Part shown: positions 8,003 to 16,308 of the stretch, piece by piece | Numbering within the stretch: position 1 is the first letter of the stretch | Layout of the letters: the number at the start of each line of letters is the position of its first letter | NCBI GenBank assembly: GCA_022820505.1 | Contig: JAJEFK010000021.1 | Coordinates: 124,001-188,000 of the forward strand | From: Acidimicrobiia bacterium | GTDB lineage: Bacteria; Actinomycetota; Acidimicrobiia; Acidimicrobiales; Poriferisodalaceae | DNA length: 64,000 nucleotides | Direction: 5' to 3' | Program-made: the position numbers and the translations under genes | The notes under the pieces: model-generated | Seen by the model: only the letters and a program-made list of their open reading frames with translations | Told to the model about the DNA's origin: nothing | Databases searched by the model: none

Positions 8003-9169
8003 GTGACGATTCGAGGCAAGGCGCTCATCGCCGGGGTGTACGAGCATCCCGGCCGTGAACTGCCCGACCGCACGCTGCCGCAGATCCACGCCGAGGTAGC
8101 TGCGGGCGCCCTGGCCGACGCCGGGCTGACCCTGACCGACGTCGACGCCTACTACTCGGCTGGCGACGCACCCGGCTTCGGCGCCCTGTCGATGGCGGAG
8201 TACCTCGGCCTCGACCTCACCTACATCGACGACACCGAGACCGGCGGCTCGGCGTACTTGGTCCATGTTCAGCATGCCGCTGCGGCCATTGCTGCAGGCC
8301 ACGTGAATGTGGCGCTGATCACGCTGGCCGGCAAGCCGCGCACCGGCGGCGCCGGGCCGGGCGGCAGCGCTCGGTTCAGTTCCGCGCCGGAGGCATCGTT
8401 CGAGAACCAGTTCGGCATGTCGGTGCCCGGCGGGTACGCGCTGGCCGCTGCTCGGCACATGCACGAGTTCGGCACTACCTCTGAGCAGCTGGCCGAGGTG
8501 AAGGTGGCGGCCTCCACGCACGCCCAGCACAATCCGCACGCCTTCCTCCAAGACGTCGTCACGGTGGAGGAGGTGGTGTCGTCGCCGATGATCTCCGATC
8601 CGCTGCACCGGCTCGACTGCTGCGTGATCACCGACGGCGGGGGCGCCCTCGTGCTGGTCAGCGAAGCGGTGGCAGCGTCGCTCGACCGTCATTGCGTGCC
8701 CGTGCTGGGCACCGGCACCTCGATCAAGCACACCTCGGGCGGCCGCATCGACCTGACCCACACCGGCGCGTCGCGCTCAGGCCCGCTGGCGTTCGCAGAA
8801 GCCGGCGTGACGCCCACCGACATCGACTACGTGTCGATCTACGACAGCTTCACCATCACGGTGCTGATGACGCTGGAAGATCTGGGCTTCTGCGCAAAGG
8901 GCGAGGGCGGCAGATTCGTGTCCGACGGCGCCCTGCAGTCGCCCGGCGGCGTGCTGCCGTTCAACACCGACGGCGGCGGGCTGTGCAACAACCACCCGGC
9001 CAACCGCGGCGGCATGACCAAGGTGGTCGAGGCTGTGCGGCAGCTTCGCGGCGAAGCGCATGCGGCCGTGCAGGTGCCCGACTGCGAGCTGGCTTTGGCG
9101 CACGGCACCGGCGGCAGCCTCGCCACCCGCATGGGAAGCGCCACGCTTGTGATGGGCAGGTCGACGTGA
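8003..9169 (+). CDS. thiolase-fold protein (SCP2-thiolase/Ltp2-like), usual active-site Cys absent
   Basis: The product is 388 residues from GTG 8003; the open frame upstream is leader. It has the SCP2-thiolase/lipid-transfer-protein layout: an N-terminal fold with D-D-T-E-T-G-G-S-A-Y near 76-85, P-L-H-R-L-D-C-C-V-I-T-D-G in the middle, then N-T-D-G-G-G-L-C-N-N-H-P and A-H-G-T-G-G-S near the C-terminus. Where classical thiolases have the nucleophilic Cys (C-A-S-G type), this one has Ser83 in T-G-G-S-A-Y. That matches the Ltp2 group, which are retro-aldolases acting on CoA thioesters of steroid side chains and need a DUF35 partner. The DUF35 gene follows with a 4-nt overlap. A thiolase role remains possible; the substrate is unknown. 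Confidence 0.82.
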   Translation: MTIRGKALIAGVYEHPGRELPDRTLPQIHAEVAAGALADAGLTLTDVDAYYSAGDAPGFGALSMAEYLGLDLTYIDDTETGGSAYLVHVQHAAAAIAAGHVNVALITLAGKPRTGGAGPGGSARFSSAPEASFENQFGMSVPGGYALAAARHMHEFGTTSEQLAEVKVAASTHAQHNPHAFLQDVVTVEEVVSSPMISDPLHRLDCCVITDGGGALVLVSEAVAASLDRHCVPVLGTGTSIKHTSGGRIDLTHTGASRSGPLAFAEAGVTPTDIDYVSIYDSFTITVLMTLEDLGFCAKGEGGRFVSDGALQSPGGVLPFNTDGGGLCNNHPANRGGMTKVVEAVRQLRGEAHAAVQVPDCELALAHGTGGSLATRMGSATLVMGRST

Positions 9170-9585
9170 GCGATCTGGGCCCATCGGGGCTGCCTGTCCC
9201 GCCGCCGAACCCGAACCTCGAGACGCAGCGGTTCTGGGATGCCACAGCCGAGGGCCGCCTGGAGCTGCCTCGCTGCGACAACTGCGGTCACGTCGTGTGG
9301 TACCCGCGGCAACGCTGTGACCAGTGCGGAAGCACCTCGGTGACCTGGTTCGAGGCGTCGGGGCGAGGCACCGTGTACAGCTGCACGGTCACCCGTCGCA
9401 TCCCGGGCTCCTGGCGGGCGGCAGCGCCGTTCGTGCTGGCCTACGTCGAGCTCGACGAAGGCCCCCGGGTGGTCACCAACATCGTCGGCTGCGACCCCGA
9501 GACGGTCCACATCGGCCAGGCCGTGCAGGCCGTCTTTGACCCCACCCCCGACGGCCCCGCACTGCTCCGCTTCACACCGGCCTGA
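9166..9585 (+). CDS. DUF35 OB-fold / rubredoxin-like zinc ribbon protein
   Basis: The product is 139 residues. GTG 9166 overlaps the stop of the thiolase-like gene (GTGA), so the two are translationally coupled. The N-terminal zinc ribbon is seen as C-D-N-C-G-H then C-D-Q-C-G-S (two C-x2-C knuckles, about residues 38-58). It is followed by an acyl-CoA-associated OB fold (S-G-R-G-T-V-Y-S-C-T-V and P-F-V-L-A-Y-V-E-L-D-E-G). DUF35 proteins bind thiolase-fold partners and act as CoA-binding or scaffolding subunits, as in the Ltp2-ChsH2 aldolase and acetyl-CoA/HMG-CoA complexes. It is almost certainly the obligate partner of the upstream protein. Confidence 0.88.
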   Translation: MSDLGPSGLPVPPPNPNLETQRFWDATAEGRLELPRCDNCGHVVWYPRQRCDQCGSTSVTWFEASGRGTVYSCTVTRRIPGSWRAAAPFVLAYVELDEGPRVVTNIVGCDPETVHIGQAVQAVFDPTPDGPALLRFTPA

Positions 9586-9599
9586 CCGCCGTTCGGCGG
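9586..9599. terminator. short GC hairpin between convergent genes
   Basis: CCGCC-GTTC-GGCGG is a five-base stem with a tetraloop lying between the convergent DUF35 and dtd genes (gap of 25 bases). The position suits a bidirectional terminator, but there is no T-tract. Confidence 0.35.
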
Positions 9600-9610
9600 G
9601 AGCGCCGGAG

Positions 9611-10048
9611 TCAGACTTCGAGCATCAGCGTCACCGGGCCGTCGTTGGTCAGCTCGACCGCCATCTCGGCCCCGAACGAGCCAGTGGCCACGGTGGCGCC
9701 CAGGCGACGCAGCTCGGCGACCAACTCGTCGATCAGCCCGGTGGCCTGATCGGGCGCTGCCGCGGCCACAAACGACGGCCGGCGGCCCTTGCGAGTGTCG
9801 CCGTAGAGCGTGAATTGGCTCACCACCAGCACTTGGCCGCTGGTTTCGGCCACCGACCGGTTCATCTGGCCGTTGTCGTCGGCGAAGATGCGCAGGTTCC
9901 AGATCTTGCCGGCGAGCTTGTGCGCCGACTCAGTGCTGTCGTCGTGCGTCGCGCCCACCAGGCAACACAGCCCCGGACCGATCTCGCCGATCACCTCGCC
10001 GTCGACTCGCACCCGGGCCTCGGCGGCCCGCTGCACCAGTGCTCGCAC
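9611..10048 (-). CDS. dtd: D-aminoacyl-tRNA deacylase
   Basis: The product is 145 residues, the standard length for DTD. It removes D-amino acids, and glycine wrongly loaded on tRNA-Ala, from tRNAs in the cytoplasm. Both active-site motifs are present: S-Q-F-T-L-Y-G-D at 77-84 and the Gly-Pro motif as N-D-G-P-V-T at 135-140. The start M-R-A-L-V-Q-R-A is canonical. The gene lies 4 bases behind the RidA gene on the same strand, so the two form an operon of metabolite and translation quality-control enzymes. The first motif is intact; the second has N-D-G-P-V-T where N-x-G-P-V-T is usual, which fits. Confidence 0.95.
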   Translation of the reverse strand: MRALVQRAAEARVRVDGEVIGEIGPGLCCLVGATHDDSTESAHKLAGKIWNLRIFADDNGQMNRSVAETSGQVLVVSQFTLYGDTRKGRRPSFVAAAAPDQATGLIDELVAELRRLGATVATGSFGAEMAVELTNDGPVTLMLEV

Positions 10049-10052
10049 GCGC

Positions 10053-10439
10053 TCAGGGAATGATCGCGTCGACTTCGATCTCGATGACGAGGTCGGGATG
10101 GATCAGCCCCGACACCTCGACAAGCGTCGACGCCGGCCGGATGTCGCCAAACACCTCGCCGTGGGCGCGAATGAAGTCGTCGAGCATCCCGATGTCGGTG
10201 ACAAACGAGCGGGTCCGCACCACGTCGCTCATCTGCGCCCCCGCCTCTGCCAGCGCCTGCTCGATGACGCCCAGCGTGTAGATGGCCTGCCCGTAGCAGT
10301 CGCCCGGGTGCGCCACGCCATCGGGGCCCAGCGACGTGCTGCCCGATACCGCTACCCAGTCGCCGAGCCGCACAGCCCGCGAGTAGCCGGCCACGGGCTC
10401 CAGCGGCCCGCCGCTCGAGATGTTCTGTCGTTCACTCAT
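10053..10439 (-). CDS. RidA/YjgF-family enamine/imine deaminase
   Basis: The product is 128 residues from ATG 10439, the family length. RidA proteins hydrolyse reactive enamine/imine intermediates released by PLP enzymes. The text is typical: V-A-V-S-G-S-T-S after the first strand, Q-A-I-Y-T-L-G-V-I-E-Q-A-L near the middle, V-V-R-T-R-S-F-V-T-D, and a C-terminal R-P-A-S-T-L-V-E-V-S-G-L with the arginine that binds the substrate carboxylate in active members. It is first in a two-gene operon with dtd. Because the subfamily (RidA versus Rid2-7) cannot be settled by eye, no symbol is given. Confidence 0.88.
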   Translation of the reverse strand: MSERQNISSGGPLEPVAGYSRAVRLGDWVAVSGSTSLGPDGVAHPGDCYGQAIYTLGVIEQALAEAGAQMSDVVRTRSFVTDIGMLDDFIRAHGEVFGDIRPASTLVEVSGLIHPDLVIEIEVDAIIP

Positions 10440-10515
10440 GCCCACATTGTGGGCTGCGCGAGCATCGCGCGCTGAGCCAGGTGCATCGGCGGCGAACTGG
10501 CATATCGGTCCCAAA

Positions 10516-10550
10516 GTTGAACTGTTCGATTAGTTTGGCGCGAACTCAAC
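10516..10550. promoter_or_regulatory. imperfect dyad upstream of fic
   Basis: GTTGA (10516-10520), GTTCG (10524-10528), CGAAC (10541-10545) and TCAAC (10546-10550) form a two-part inverted repeat with a 3-base bulge and a 12-base loop, 24 bases before the fic start. A further GCGAACTGG occurs at 10492-10500 and again at 10566-10574, the second copy abutting the ATG. The dyad could be an operator for a self- or partner-regulated Fic gene, or an mRNA hairpin near the ribosome site; no regulator is identified. Confidence 0.4.
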
Positions 10551-10574
10551 AAACTCGCCTTCCAAGCGAACTGG

Positions 10575-11603
10575 ATGGCGCGCACCGAACTTGGAGACGC
10601 TCTCATGCCGGGCCGTCCGACGCATCTGCAGGTGTACGAACGGCTCCAAGTACAGGTCACCGAGCTCCGGGAGAACCTCGGCGGGTTGCCGCTGCCCGAA
10701 GAGGCCTCCGACATCTGGCGCGGCATCTGGTATGCGGAAGCACACCACTCGACTGCGTTGGAGGGCAACACCTTGGTGCTCAGGCAGGTAGAGCAGTTGC
10801 TTGGAGAGGGTCGGGCAGTCGGCAACAAGGATCTGGGGGAGTACCTAGAGGTCAAGGGCTACGGCGATGCCGCCGAGTGGGTGTATTCGCAGGCAACGCG
10901 CCCGGCGGGCCTCGGGGAGCATCGGCAAGTCATGACGCTCGGCGAAGTCCGTGAGATTCACCGCGCGGTGCTGGCGCCCGCTTGGGAGGTGTCGCCGCAT
11001 CCGGACGCCACACCAGCGGAGTCTCCCGGCAACTATCGCCGTCACGACATCCGGCCGTTCCCAGACGGGATGACGCCCGTCTCGTGGCCGCTAGTTGGTG
11101 CGGAGATGGCCGAGTGGGCGAAGCAGGTCAACCTGCTCGATTCGGGTGCGCTCGCGTTCCCGGAGACGTTGGCGGCGGCACATTGCCGCTTTGAGCAGAT
11201 ACACCCCTTCCTTGATGGCAACGGAAGGACGGGGCGGCTGGTGCTCAATCTGGTGCTCGTCCGGCTCGGTTTCCCGCCAGCGATCATCTACAAGCGGGAT
11301 CGCGACCGGTACCTGCGAGCGCTTCGCAAGGCTGACGACGGCGATCCTGGCCCTCTGGGAGCGATGCTTGCCCGATCGATGCTGGACAGCCTCTACCGGT
11401 TCGTGCTGCCCGCGGTGGCGGGCCCCGCCCGTCTCGTGCCGCTGGAAGCGCTGGCTTCGAGCGAGATCAGCGATGTTGCGCTGCGCGGCGCGGCAAATCG
11501 TGGACGGCTACAAGCGACACGCGGCAGCGATGGCCGCTGGCGGAGCAGTCGTAGATGGGTCGACGAATACCTCGCATCGCGCTATCGACGCACACCGCGC
11601 TGA
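10575..11603 (+). CDS. Fic-domain AMP-transferase with built-in inhibitory helix
   Basis: The product is 342 residues. Fic enzymes transfer AMP (or other NMPs) from NTPs to target proteins. The catalytic motif H-P-F-L-D-G-N-G-R-T-G-R is complete at 210-221, with the essential His210. The N-terminal inhibitory motif (S/T)-x3-E-(G/N) is present as S-T-A-L-E-G at 59-64, which marks an auto-inhibited class II Fic protein. Residues ~290-342 look like a small winged-helix module ending R-S-S-R-R-W-V-D-E-Y-L-A-S-R, as in Fic proteins that bind DNA and control their own promoters. The gene is alone, flanked by a dyad upstream and a hairpin downstream. The target protein is unknown. Such genes are often mobile and linked to stress or defence. 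Confidence 0.92.
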   Translation: MARTELGDALMPGRPTHLQVYERLQVQVTELRENLGGLPLPEEASDIWRGIWYAEAHHSTALEGNTLVLRQVEQLLGEGRAVGNKDLGEYLEVKGYGDAAEWVYSQATRPAGLGEHRQVMTLGEVREIHRAVLAPAWEVSPHPDATPAESPGNYRRHDIRPFPDGMTPVSWPLVGAEMAEWAKQVNLLDSGALAFPETLAAAHCRFEQIHPFLDGNGRTGRLVLNLVLVRLGFPPAIIYKRDRDRYLRALRKADDGDPGPLGAMLARSMLDSLYRFVLPAVAGPARLVPLEALASSEISDVALRGAANRGRLQATRGSDGRWRSSRRWVDEYLASRYRRTPR

Positions 11604-11608
11604 ACCCT

Positions 11609-11809
11609 GAATGCGGCGCTTCGGCCGCTGCATGCCTGAGCGATCTGTGAGCAAACTCCATCGCTGACGTCTGCCCAATCGTCGACCCGTAACTCGCCTC
11701 TGGTGGGCAACCGGCTTGCGAAACGCATGCGACCCCGGGCGTTTCCGAACTCGCCATGGCTTGGGTTGAGGCCAACCGTCACGATCTGAGCATGCGAGCC
11801 GTAGCGCCG
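11609..11809 (-). pseudogene. relic of an 'LNPS..EF' protein gene
   Basis: Immediately beyond the stop of the CoA-transferase (11810), the same minus-strand frame stays open and protein-like. Its text is H-A-Q-I-V-T-V-G-L-N-P-S-H-G-E-F, then M-R-F-A-S-R-L-P, a W-A-D-V-S-D segment and C-S-Q-I-A-Q-A-C. This pattern resembles uncharacterised proteins of ~200 residues with a G-L-N-P-S-x2-E-F motif, a later R-F-x2-L and W-x3-D, and which may be related to uracil-DNA-glycosylase folds. Only about 60 codons are left, with no proper start and no C-terminal half. I read it as a decayed fragment between fic and the CoA-transferase. The family match is from memory and needs a search. Confidence 0.38.
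11612..11630. terminator. hairpin after fic
   Basis: GCGGC (11613-11617), loop GCTTCG, GCCGC (11624-11628) begins 9 bases after the fic stop codon. It has a compact GC stem but no T-run, so it is a possible terminator of the fic transcript. Confidence 0.35.
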
Positions 11810-14293
11810 TCAGGCGAGGGCGCCGGCTATGACGAGTTCGGCGATCTTGTCGCCGTCGTAGCCGAGGATGCCTTCGAGCACTTCCATGTTGTGCTCGCCG
11901 AACATCGGGCCGCCCCACAGCGGCCGGCCGGGCGTGCGTGACAGCTCGAAGTTGCTGTTCTCGACCCAGGTGTGGCCGTGCTTGGCGTGCGGTACCGACA
12001 GAAAGTGATCGCGGGCCACGATCTGCGGGTCGGCCATGAGATCTGCAGCATCGCTCACACGGTGGGCGGGCACGTCTGCCGCTTGGAGCGCCGTCTCGAT
12101 GTCGGCTGCCGCCTGAGGCTCTGTCCATGCGGTGATTGCAGCGTCGATGGTCTCGGCGTGCGCTCGACGGCTTTCCGCATCGAGGCCTGCAAGATCCCCA
12201 TCGGCGCTGGCGCTCAGCGTGTCCAGCGCCTGTGCCAGATGGGCGTTGCCGGTCGCAGCCTCAGCGAGCAGTGCCGCCAAGGCGCCCCACTGGGCCTCGG
12301 TCTCACAGGCAATGGCCACCCAGCGGTCGTCGCCTGCTGCGGGGTACACGCTGTGGGGGCACATGTGGCGGTCGGCGTTGCCGGCCCGGCCCGCGGTGCG
12401 GCCGTTGATCTCCTCGTCGGCGAACTCGGTTGCCAGGAAGTGCAGCGCCCCCTCCATCTGGGCGAAGTCGATGTGCTGGCCCCGCCCGGTGCGGTCGCGC
12501 TCGGCTAGTGCGGACAGGATCAGCATCACGCCCAGCTTCGGCGAGATGTAGTCGGTGTAGGCGGTGAACGGACCCGCCGGGATGCGGTCCGGCCATCCGG
12601 TCACCGGGTAGAAGCCGGCGATGGCTGCCGCCATCGTGCCGAAGCCGGCGTACATGCGCATCGGCCCGGTCTGGCCCATCAGGCAGCTCGAGAACATGAC
12701 CAGCTCAGGGTTCACCTCGCGCAGCACGTCGTAGGTGAGGCCCCAGTTCTCCATGGCCTTCGGCGAGAACGACTCCGTGAGCACGTCGCACCACGCCACG
12801 AGATCGAGGATCACCTCGCGGGCCTCGGGCAGCGACAGGTCGAGCGTCAGGTCCATCTTCCCAGCGTTGATCGAGTGGAACTGCAGGGCGTTCTCCTGCC
12901 CGCCCTCCTCGCCGATGAACGGGTGAACGCCGCGCAGCACGTCGGGCTTCAGCTCGCTCTCCACCTTGACCACCGTGGCGCCGTAGTCGGCCAGCGTGCG
13001 CGTGGCGCCCGGGCCTGCCAGCGCCCACATGAAGTCGAGGATCTTGACGTCATCGAGCGGGCGCTCCATCTGCTGCCCCGCAGGTGCGGTCTCTGCTCCT
13101 GGGCGCGCGGTGATCGCCGGCCCGGCGGAGCTGCCGCTGCGGAGGTAGTGGGCCGTGTGCTCACCGAGCCGCGGGGCCACCGGCAGTTCGGCCAGCGGTT
13201 CGCCAGTGGTCTTGGCGAGCGCGCCGCAGAGCCGCACCGGTGCCGGGCCATCGGCACGCGGCATCTCGACCTGCTGCCAGTAGTCGCGCACGTCGAGGTG
13301 CTCGAGGGCGAGCACGTCAGCCGTGGTGGTGATCGGCGCGATGAGCAGGTTGTCGGTCAGCGCCCGTTCCAGCAGCTCGGCTTTGGTCTTGGTGGCCACG
13401 AACGAGGTCAGCGCCTTGATGGCCTGATCGAACGTGTCCATCGACTCGCGGCCCTCCACGATGGCCATGCCGAAGTCCACCCAGTCCTTGTCGCGCAGCT
13501 CGGGCTCGCAGAACCCTTCCTCGCAGGCCCATGACAGGATCCTGCTCGTGAACGGGGCGATCATCGGACCGAACAGGAACGTGACGGTCACGTAGCCGTC
13601 GGCGCATTCGTACACCCAAGGGATCAGGAAGCCGCCCAGGTTCACCGCTCCAGGCAGCCGCACCGGCACTTCGCCGCCGGTGAGCACCGCCATCATCTGG
13701 AATTGCGTGCAGTCCACGAACGACTGCTGGGCCGACGTGTCGACGTGCTGGCCCAGCCCGGAGGTCTGCCGTTCGTGCAGCGCCACGAGGATCGCGCCGG
13801 CGGTGTCCACCGCAGCGTTGTGCCAGGTCTGCGGCGGCCCGATGCGCACCGGCGCCCGGTCGCGGTCGCCGGTCAGCGACATCGTGCCGCTCGAAGCGGC
13901 GATGGTGAGGTCGGTAGCGGCCCAGCCGGTCTTGGGGCCCGTTTCGCCGAACGGCGTGATGGCCGCGGTCACCAGCTGCGGGCTGGTTGCGCGCAGCGCA
14001 TCGAGGTCGACGTCGAATGCGCCGCACGAGATCACCGCATCACAGCCGGCAGCCAGCTCGGCTATCTGCGCCGGGTTCTCGACGACCACCGAGTGCTTGC
14101 CCCGGTTGTAGACGAGGAACTCGATGGAGCGCTCGGGGTCGGCGATGTCATCGACATACGGTCCACGGTGTCGGGTGCGGTGCCCGCTGGGCGGCTCGCA
14201 GAGCACCACCTCGGCGCCGAGCTGAGCCAGCAGCATTCCGGCGAGATGGCCCCGGTCGTCGGTCAGATCCAGTATCCGGTAGCCGTCCAGCAC
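11810..14293 (-). CDS. CaiB/BaiF-family CoA-transferase, tandem two-domain form (second copy)
   Basis: The product is 827 residues from ATG 14293. It has the same architecture as the gene at 5447-7906. Domain one begins L-D-G-Y-R-I-L-D-L-T-D-D and has the catalytic Asp in G-Q-H-V-D-T-S; domain two begins D-D-V-K-I-L-D-F-M-W near residue 410 and has it in G-Q-H-I-D-F-A-Q. The two proteins are clear paralogues (shared P-R-L-G-E-H-T type linker, S-C-L-M-G-Q-T-G-P-type strand, C-terminal E-x-I-L-G-Y-D-x-D-K/R) but diverged enough to have different acid or CoA-donor preferences. It stands alone, convergent to fic and divergent from the peptide ABC importer genes; that importer may bring in the acid used here, which is inference. 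Confidence 0.85.
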   Translation of the reverse strand: MLDGYRILDLTDDRGHLAGMLLAQLGAEVVLCEPPSGHRTRHRGPYVDDIADPERSIEFLVYNRGKHSVVVENPAQIAELAAGCDAVISCGAFDVDLDALRATSPQLVTAAITPFGETGPKTGWAATDLTIAASSGTMSLTGDRDRAPVRIGPPQTWHNAAVDTAGAILVALHERQTSGLGQHVDTSAQQSFVDCTQFQMMAVLTGGEVPVRLPGAVNLGGFLIPWVYECADGYVTVTFLFGPMIAPFTSRILSWACEEGFCEPELRDKDWVDFGMAIVEGRESMDTFDQAIKALTSFVATKTKAELLERALTDNLLIAPITTTADVLALEHLDVRDYWQQVEMPRADGPAPVRLCGALAKTTGEPLAELPVAPRLGEHTAHYLRSGSSAGPAITARPGAETAPAGQQMERPLDDVKILDFMWALAGPGATRTLADYGATVVKVESELKPDVLRGVHPFIGEEGGQENALQFHSINAGKMDLTLDLSLPEAREVILDLVAWCDVLTESFSPKAMENWGLTYDVLREVNPELVMFSSCLMGQTGPMRMYAGFGTMAAAIAGFYPVTGWPDRIPAGPFTAYTDYISPKLGVMLILSALAERDRTGRGQHIDFAQMEGALHFLATEFADEEINGRTAGRAGNADRHMCPHSVYPAAGDDRWVAIACETEAQWGALAALLAEAATGNAHLAQALDTLSASADGDLAGLDAESRRAHAETIDAAITAWTEPQAAADIETALQAADVPAHRVSDAADLMADPQIVARDHFLSVPHAKHGHTWVENSNFELSRTPGRPLWGGPMFGEHNMEVLEGILGYDGDKIAELVIAGALA

Positions 14294-14468
14294 CTCGGTA
14301 TGCCCCCAGTGGTCGCCAAAGAGCCGGAGTGCCCGGCTGAATCCCGCAAACTCTGCCAGAACCGCTCACCGCATGCGTGCCATGTCGTCAATGCACACGC
14401 AGTCGGCTTGGCAAAACACCGACGCGGAACAACATCGCGGCCGAGTGCCAGAGCGTTACGTTTCTCGC

Positions 14469-16271
14469 ATGACATTGCTTCATGCGCAGGGGCGAGCGCG
14501 GGGCTCATCCCGCTCGTTGAACTCTTCAGGGACGCGGTTCCTCCGCGGCTGGCGACTGGTGACAGCAACGCTGGCTGTGCTGCTGCTGATGGCGGCGTGC
14601 GGCAGCGACACCTCCACCGATGAGCCGGCACCCGACGAACCTGCATCCGAGTCTGCGACCACTCTCGCGCCCGACAGCGGGGAAAGTTCCAGCGGCGGCA
14701 CGCTCGTGCTTGCGGTCGAGCAATGGCCCGAGTGCATCAACCCCGTCACCTCGTGTGCCAATGCCACCTGGACGATCTGGTCGGTGCTCATCCACTACCT
14801 GCCCAGGCTCATGGAGCTCGACCAGAGCAACACGTATGTCGCGTCGTCGTTGCTGGTCGAAGAACCGACCGTGGCGAACGGCGGCCTCGTCACCGCAGAC
14901 GACGGCACGTTCACGCTTACCTACCGGCTGAACCCCGACGCGGCCTGGAGCGATGGCGAGCCCATCACCAGCACAGATGTCTGGTTCAGCTGGCGCGCCG
15001 GGCTCGACACCACGGGCACGCTCAGCACCATCGGTCTGGATCTCATCACCGAGATTGACCATTCCGATCCGCATACGGCCGTCATCACGTTCAGCGAGCC
15101 GTACGCGCCGTGGCCGACGCTGTTCGGCGGCTTGCTGCCGGCGCACGAGCTGGGTCCCGACACCGATATCGCCGACAAGTGGAACGACGAGATCACCGTC
15201 TCGGGTGGGCCGTGGATCCAAGAAGAATGGAATCAGGAGCAGCACATCCTGGTGCCCAATCGCACGTACTGGGACACCGAGCGCATCCCGCAGGTGGACC
15301 GTGTGGTGATGGTGCCCCGCGAGGACACCGACTCGGAACTGCTGGCCCTGCAGACCGGCGAAGCCATGGCCGCCTTCCCCCAGCCGTTTCCCGGTGCCCG
15401 CGAGCGGATCACCGGTGATCTGACCTACAAGGTCGCTGCGGGCACCTACATGGAAGGCCTCTGGATCAACCAGGACGCGCCCGACCGCCGCTTCGACATG
15501 ACGCGCAACGTGCGCCAAGCCGTCGCCTATGCGCTGGATCGCGAGCGCATCGCCGAAATTGCGCTTGGCACGATCACCGCCGACCCGCCGGTCCTGCAGT
15601 GCACTGGCTGGAATCCCGGGTTCGGCCCCTGGTGCCAGGACGACTTCGCCCGCTACACGCAGGATGCGGCCAAGGTCGCCGAGCTGCTCGAGGCCGAGGG
15701 CTGGACACGACCCGACCCCGACGGCTTGTGGAAGAACGCCGAAGGCGAAGAGCTTGTGCTGGCATGGAACACCGTCGCCGGCAACAACCGGCGCGAGGAC
15801 GTGCAAGCGCTGGTCGTCGACATGACCGCTCCGCTGGGCATCGGCTGGGAGATCATCAACTACGACCCGGGCGAGCTGTTCCAGAATCGACTGCCGGCGC
15901 TGAACTTCGGCCCGGTGGCGCTCTTCGCGAACAGCACCAACCCGGATCCCTCCGTAGCCAATCTCTACGACATCGACGGCATCCCCACCGAGGAGAACGA
16001 GTACACGGGTCAGAACTTCACGGCCTACCGCAGCCAGCAGGCCAGCGACTTGGCGTTCGCGATTGATGCCGAAGTGGACCCAGCAGCCCGCTTGGAGCTG
16101 GTTCGCGAGTTAAGCCAGATCCTGGCGGCCGATGTGCCGTGGATCCCGCTGTACATGCTGCCCAACATGATCATCTGGGATCCCAATGCGGTATCGGGAC
16201 CGGGCGCCTATGTGTCGAGTCCCTACGGCGGATTCTTCGACATGTTCGACTGGACCGTGCACGTCGAATGA
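14469..16271 (+). CDS. ABC transporter substrate-binding lipoprotein, peptide/nickel family 5
   Basis: The product is 600 residues from ATG 14469. An earlier in-frame ATG at 14373 would bury the signal peptide behind 32 extra residues. The N-terminus has basic residues, a hydrophobic stretch and lipobox L-M-A-A-C with lipidated Cys44, then a Ser/Glu/Pro-rich tether. The SBP_bac_5 fold follows (L-A-V-E-Q-W-P, S-D-G-E-P-I-T-S-T-D-V-W-F-S-W near 165-180, and R-N-V-R-Q-A-V-A-Y-A-L-D-R-E-R-I near 345-360). It would bind oligopeptides or another elongated solute outside the membrane and hand it to the two permeases encoded next. The only missing parts are ATPase genes. Confidence 0.92.
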   Translation: MTLLHAQGRARGSSRSLNSSGTRFLRGWRLVTATLAVLLLMAACGSDTSTDEPAPDEPASESATTLAPDSGESSSGGTLVLAVEQWPECINPVTSCANATWTIWSVLIHYLPRLMELDQSNTYVASSLLVEEPTVANGGLVTADDGTFTLTYRLNPDAAWSDGEPITSTDVWFSWRAGLDTTGTLSTIGLDLITEIDHSDPHTAVITFSEPYAPWPTLFGGLLPAHELGPDTDIADKWNDEITVSGGPWIQEEWNQEQHILVPNRTYWDTERIPQVDRVVMVPREDTDSELLALQTGEAMAAFPQPFPGARERITGDLTYKVAAGTYMEGLWINQDAPDRRFDMTRNVRQAVAYALDRERIAEIALGTITADPPVLQCTGWNPGFGPWCQDDFARYTQDAAKVAELLEAEGWTRPDPDGLWKNAEGEELVLAWNTVAGNNRREDVQALVVDMTAPLGIGWEIINYDPGELFQNRLPALNFGPVALFANSTNPDPSVANLYDIDGIPTEENEYTGQNFTAYRSQQASDLAFAIDAEVDPAARLELVRELSQILAADVPWIPLYMLPNMIIWDPNAVSGPGAYVSSPYGGFFDMFDWTVHVE

Positions 16272-16308
16272 ACGCATAGCCCGCGAACGGGCTGGCAGGC
16301 TCAACATC

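Noticed and set aside
7907..8761. N-terminal extension of the first CoA-transferase
   Set aside because: It would lie antisense to the thiolase-like gene and adds no CoA-transferase text; ATG 7906 starts exactly at the domain.
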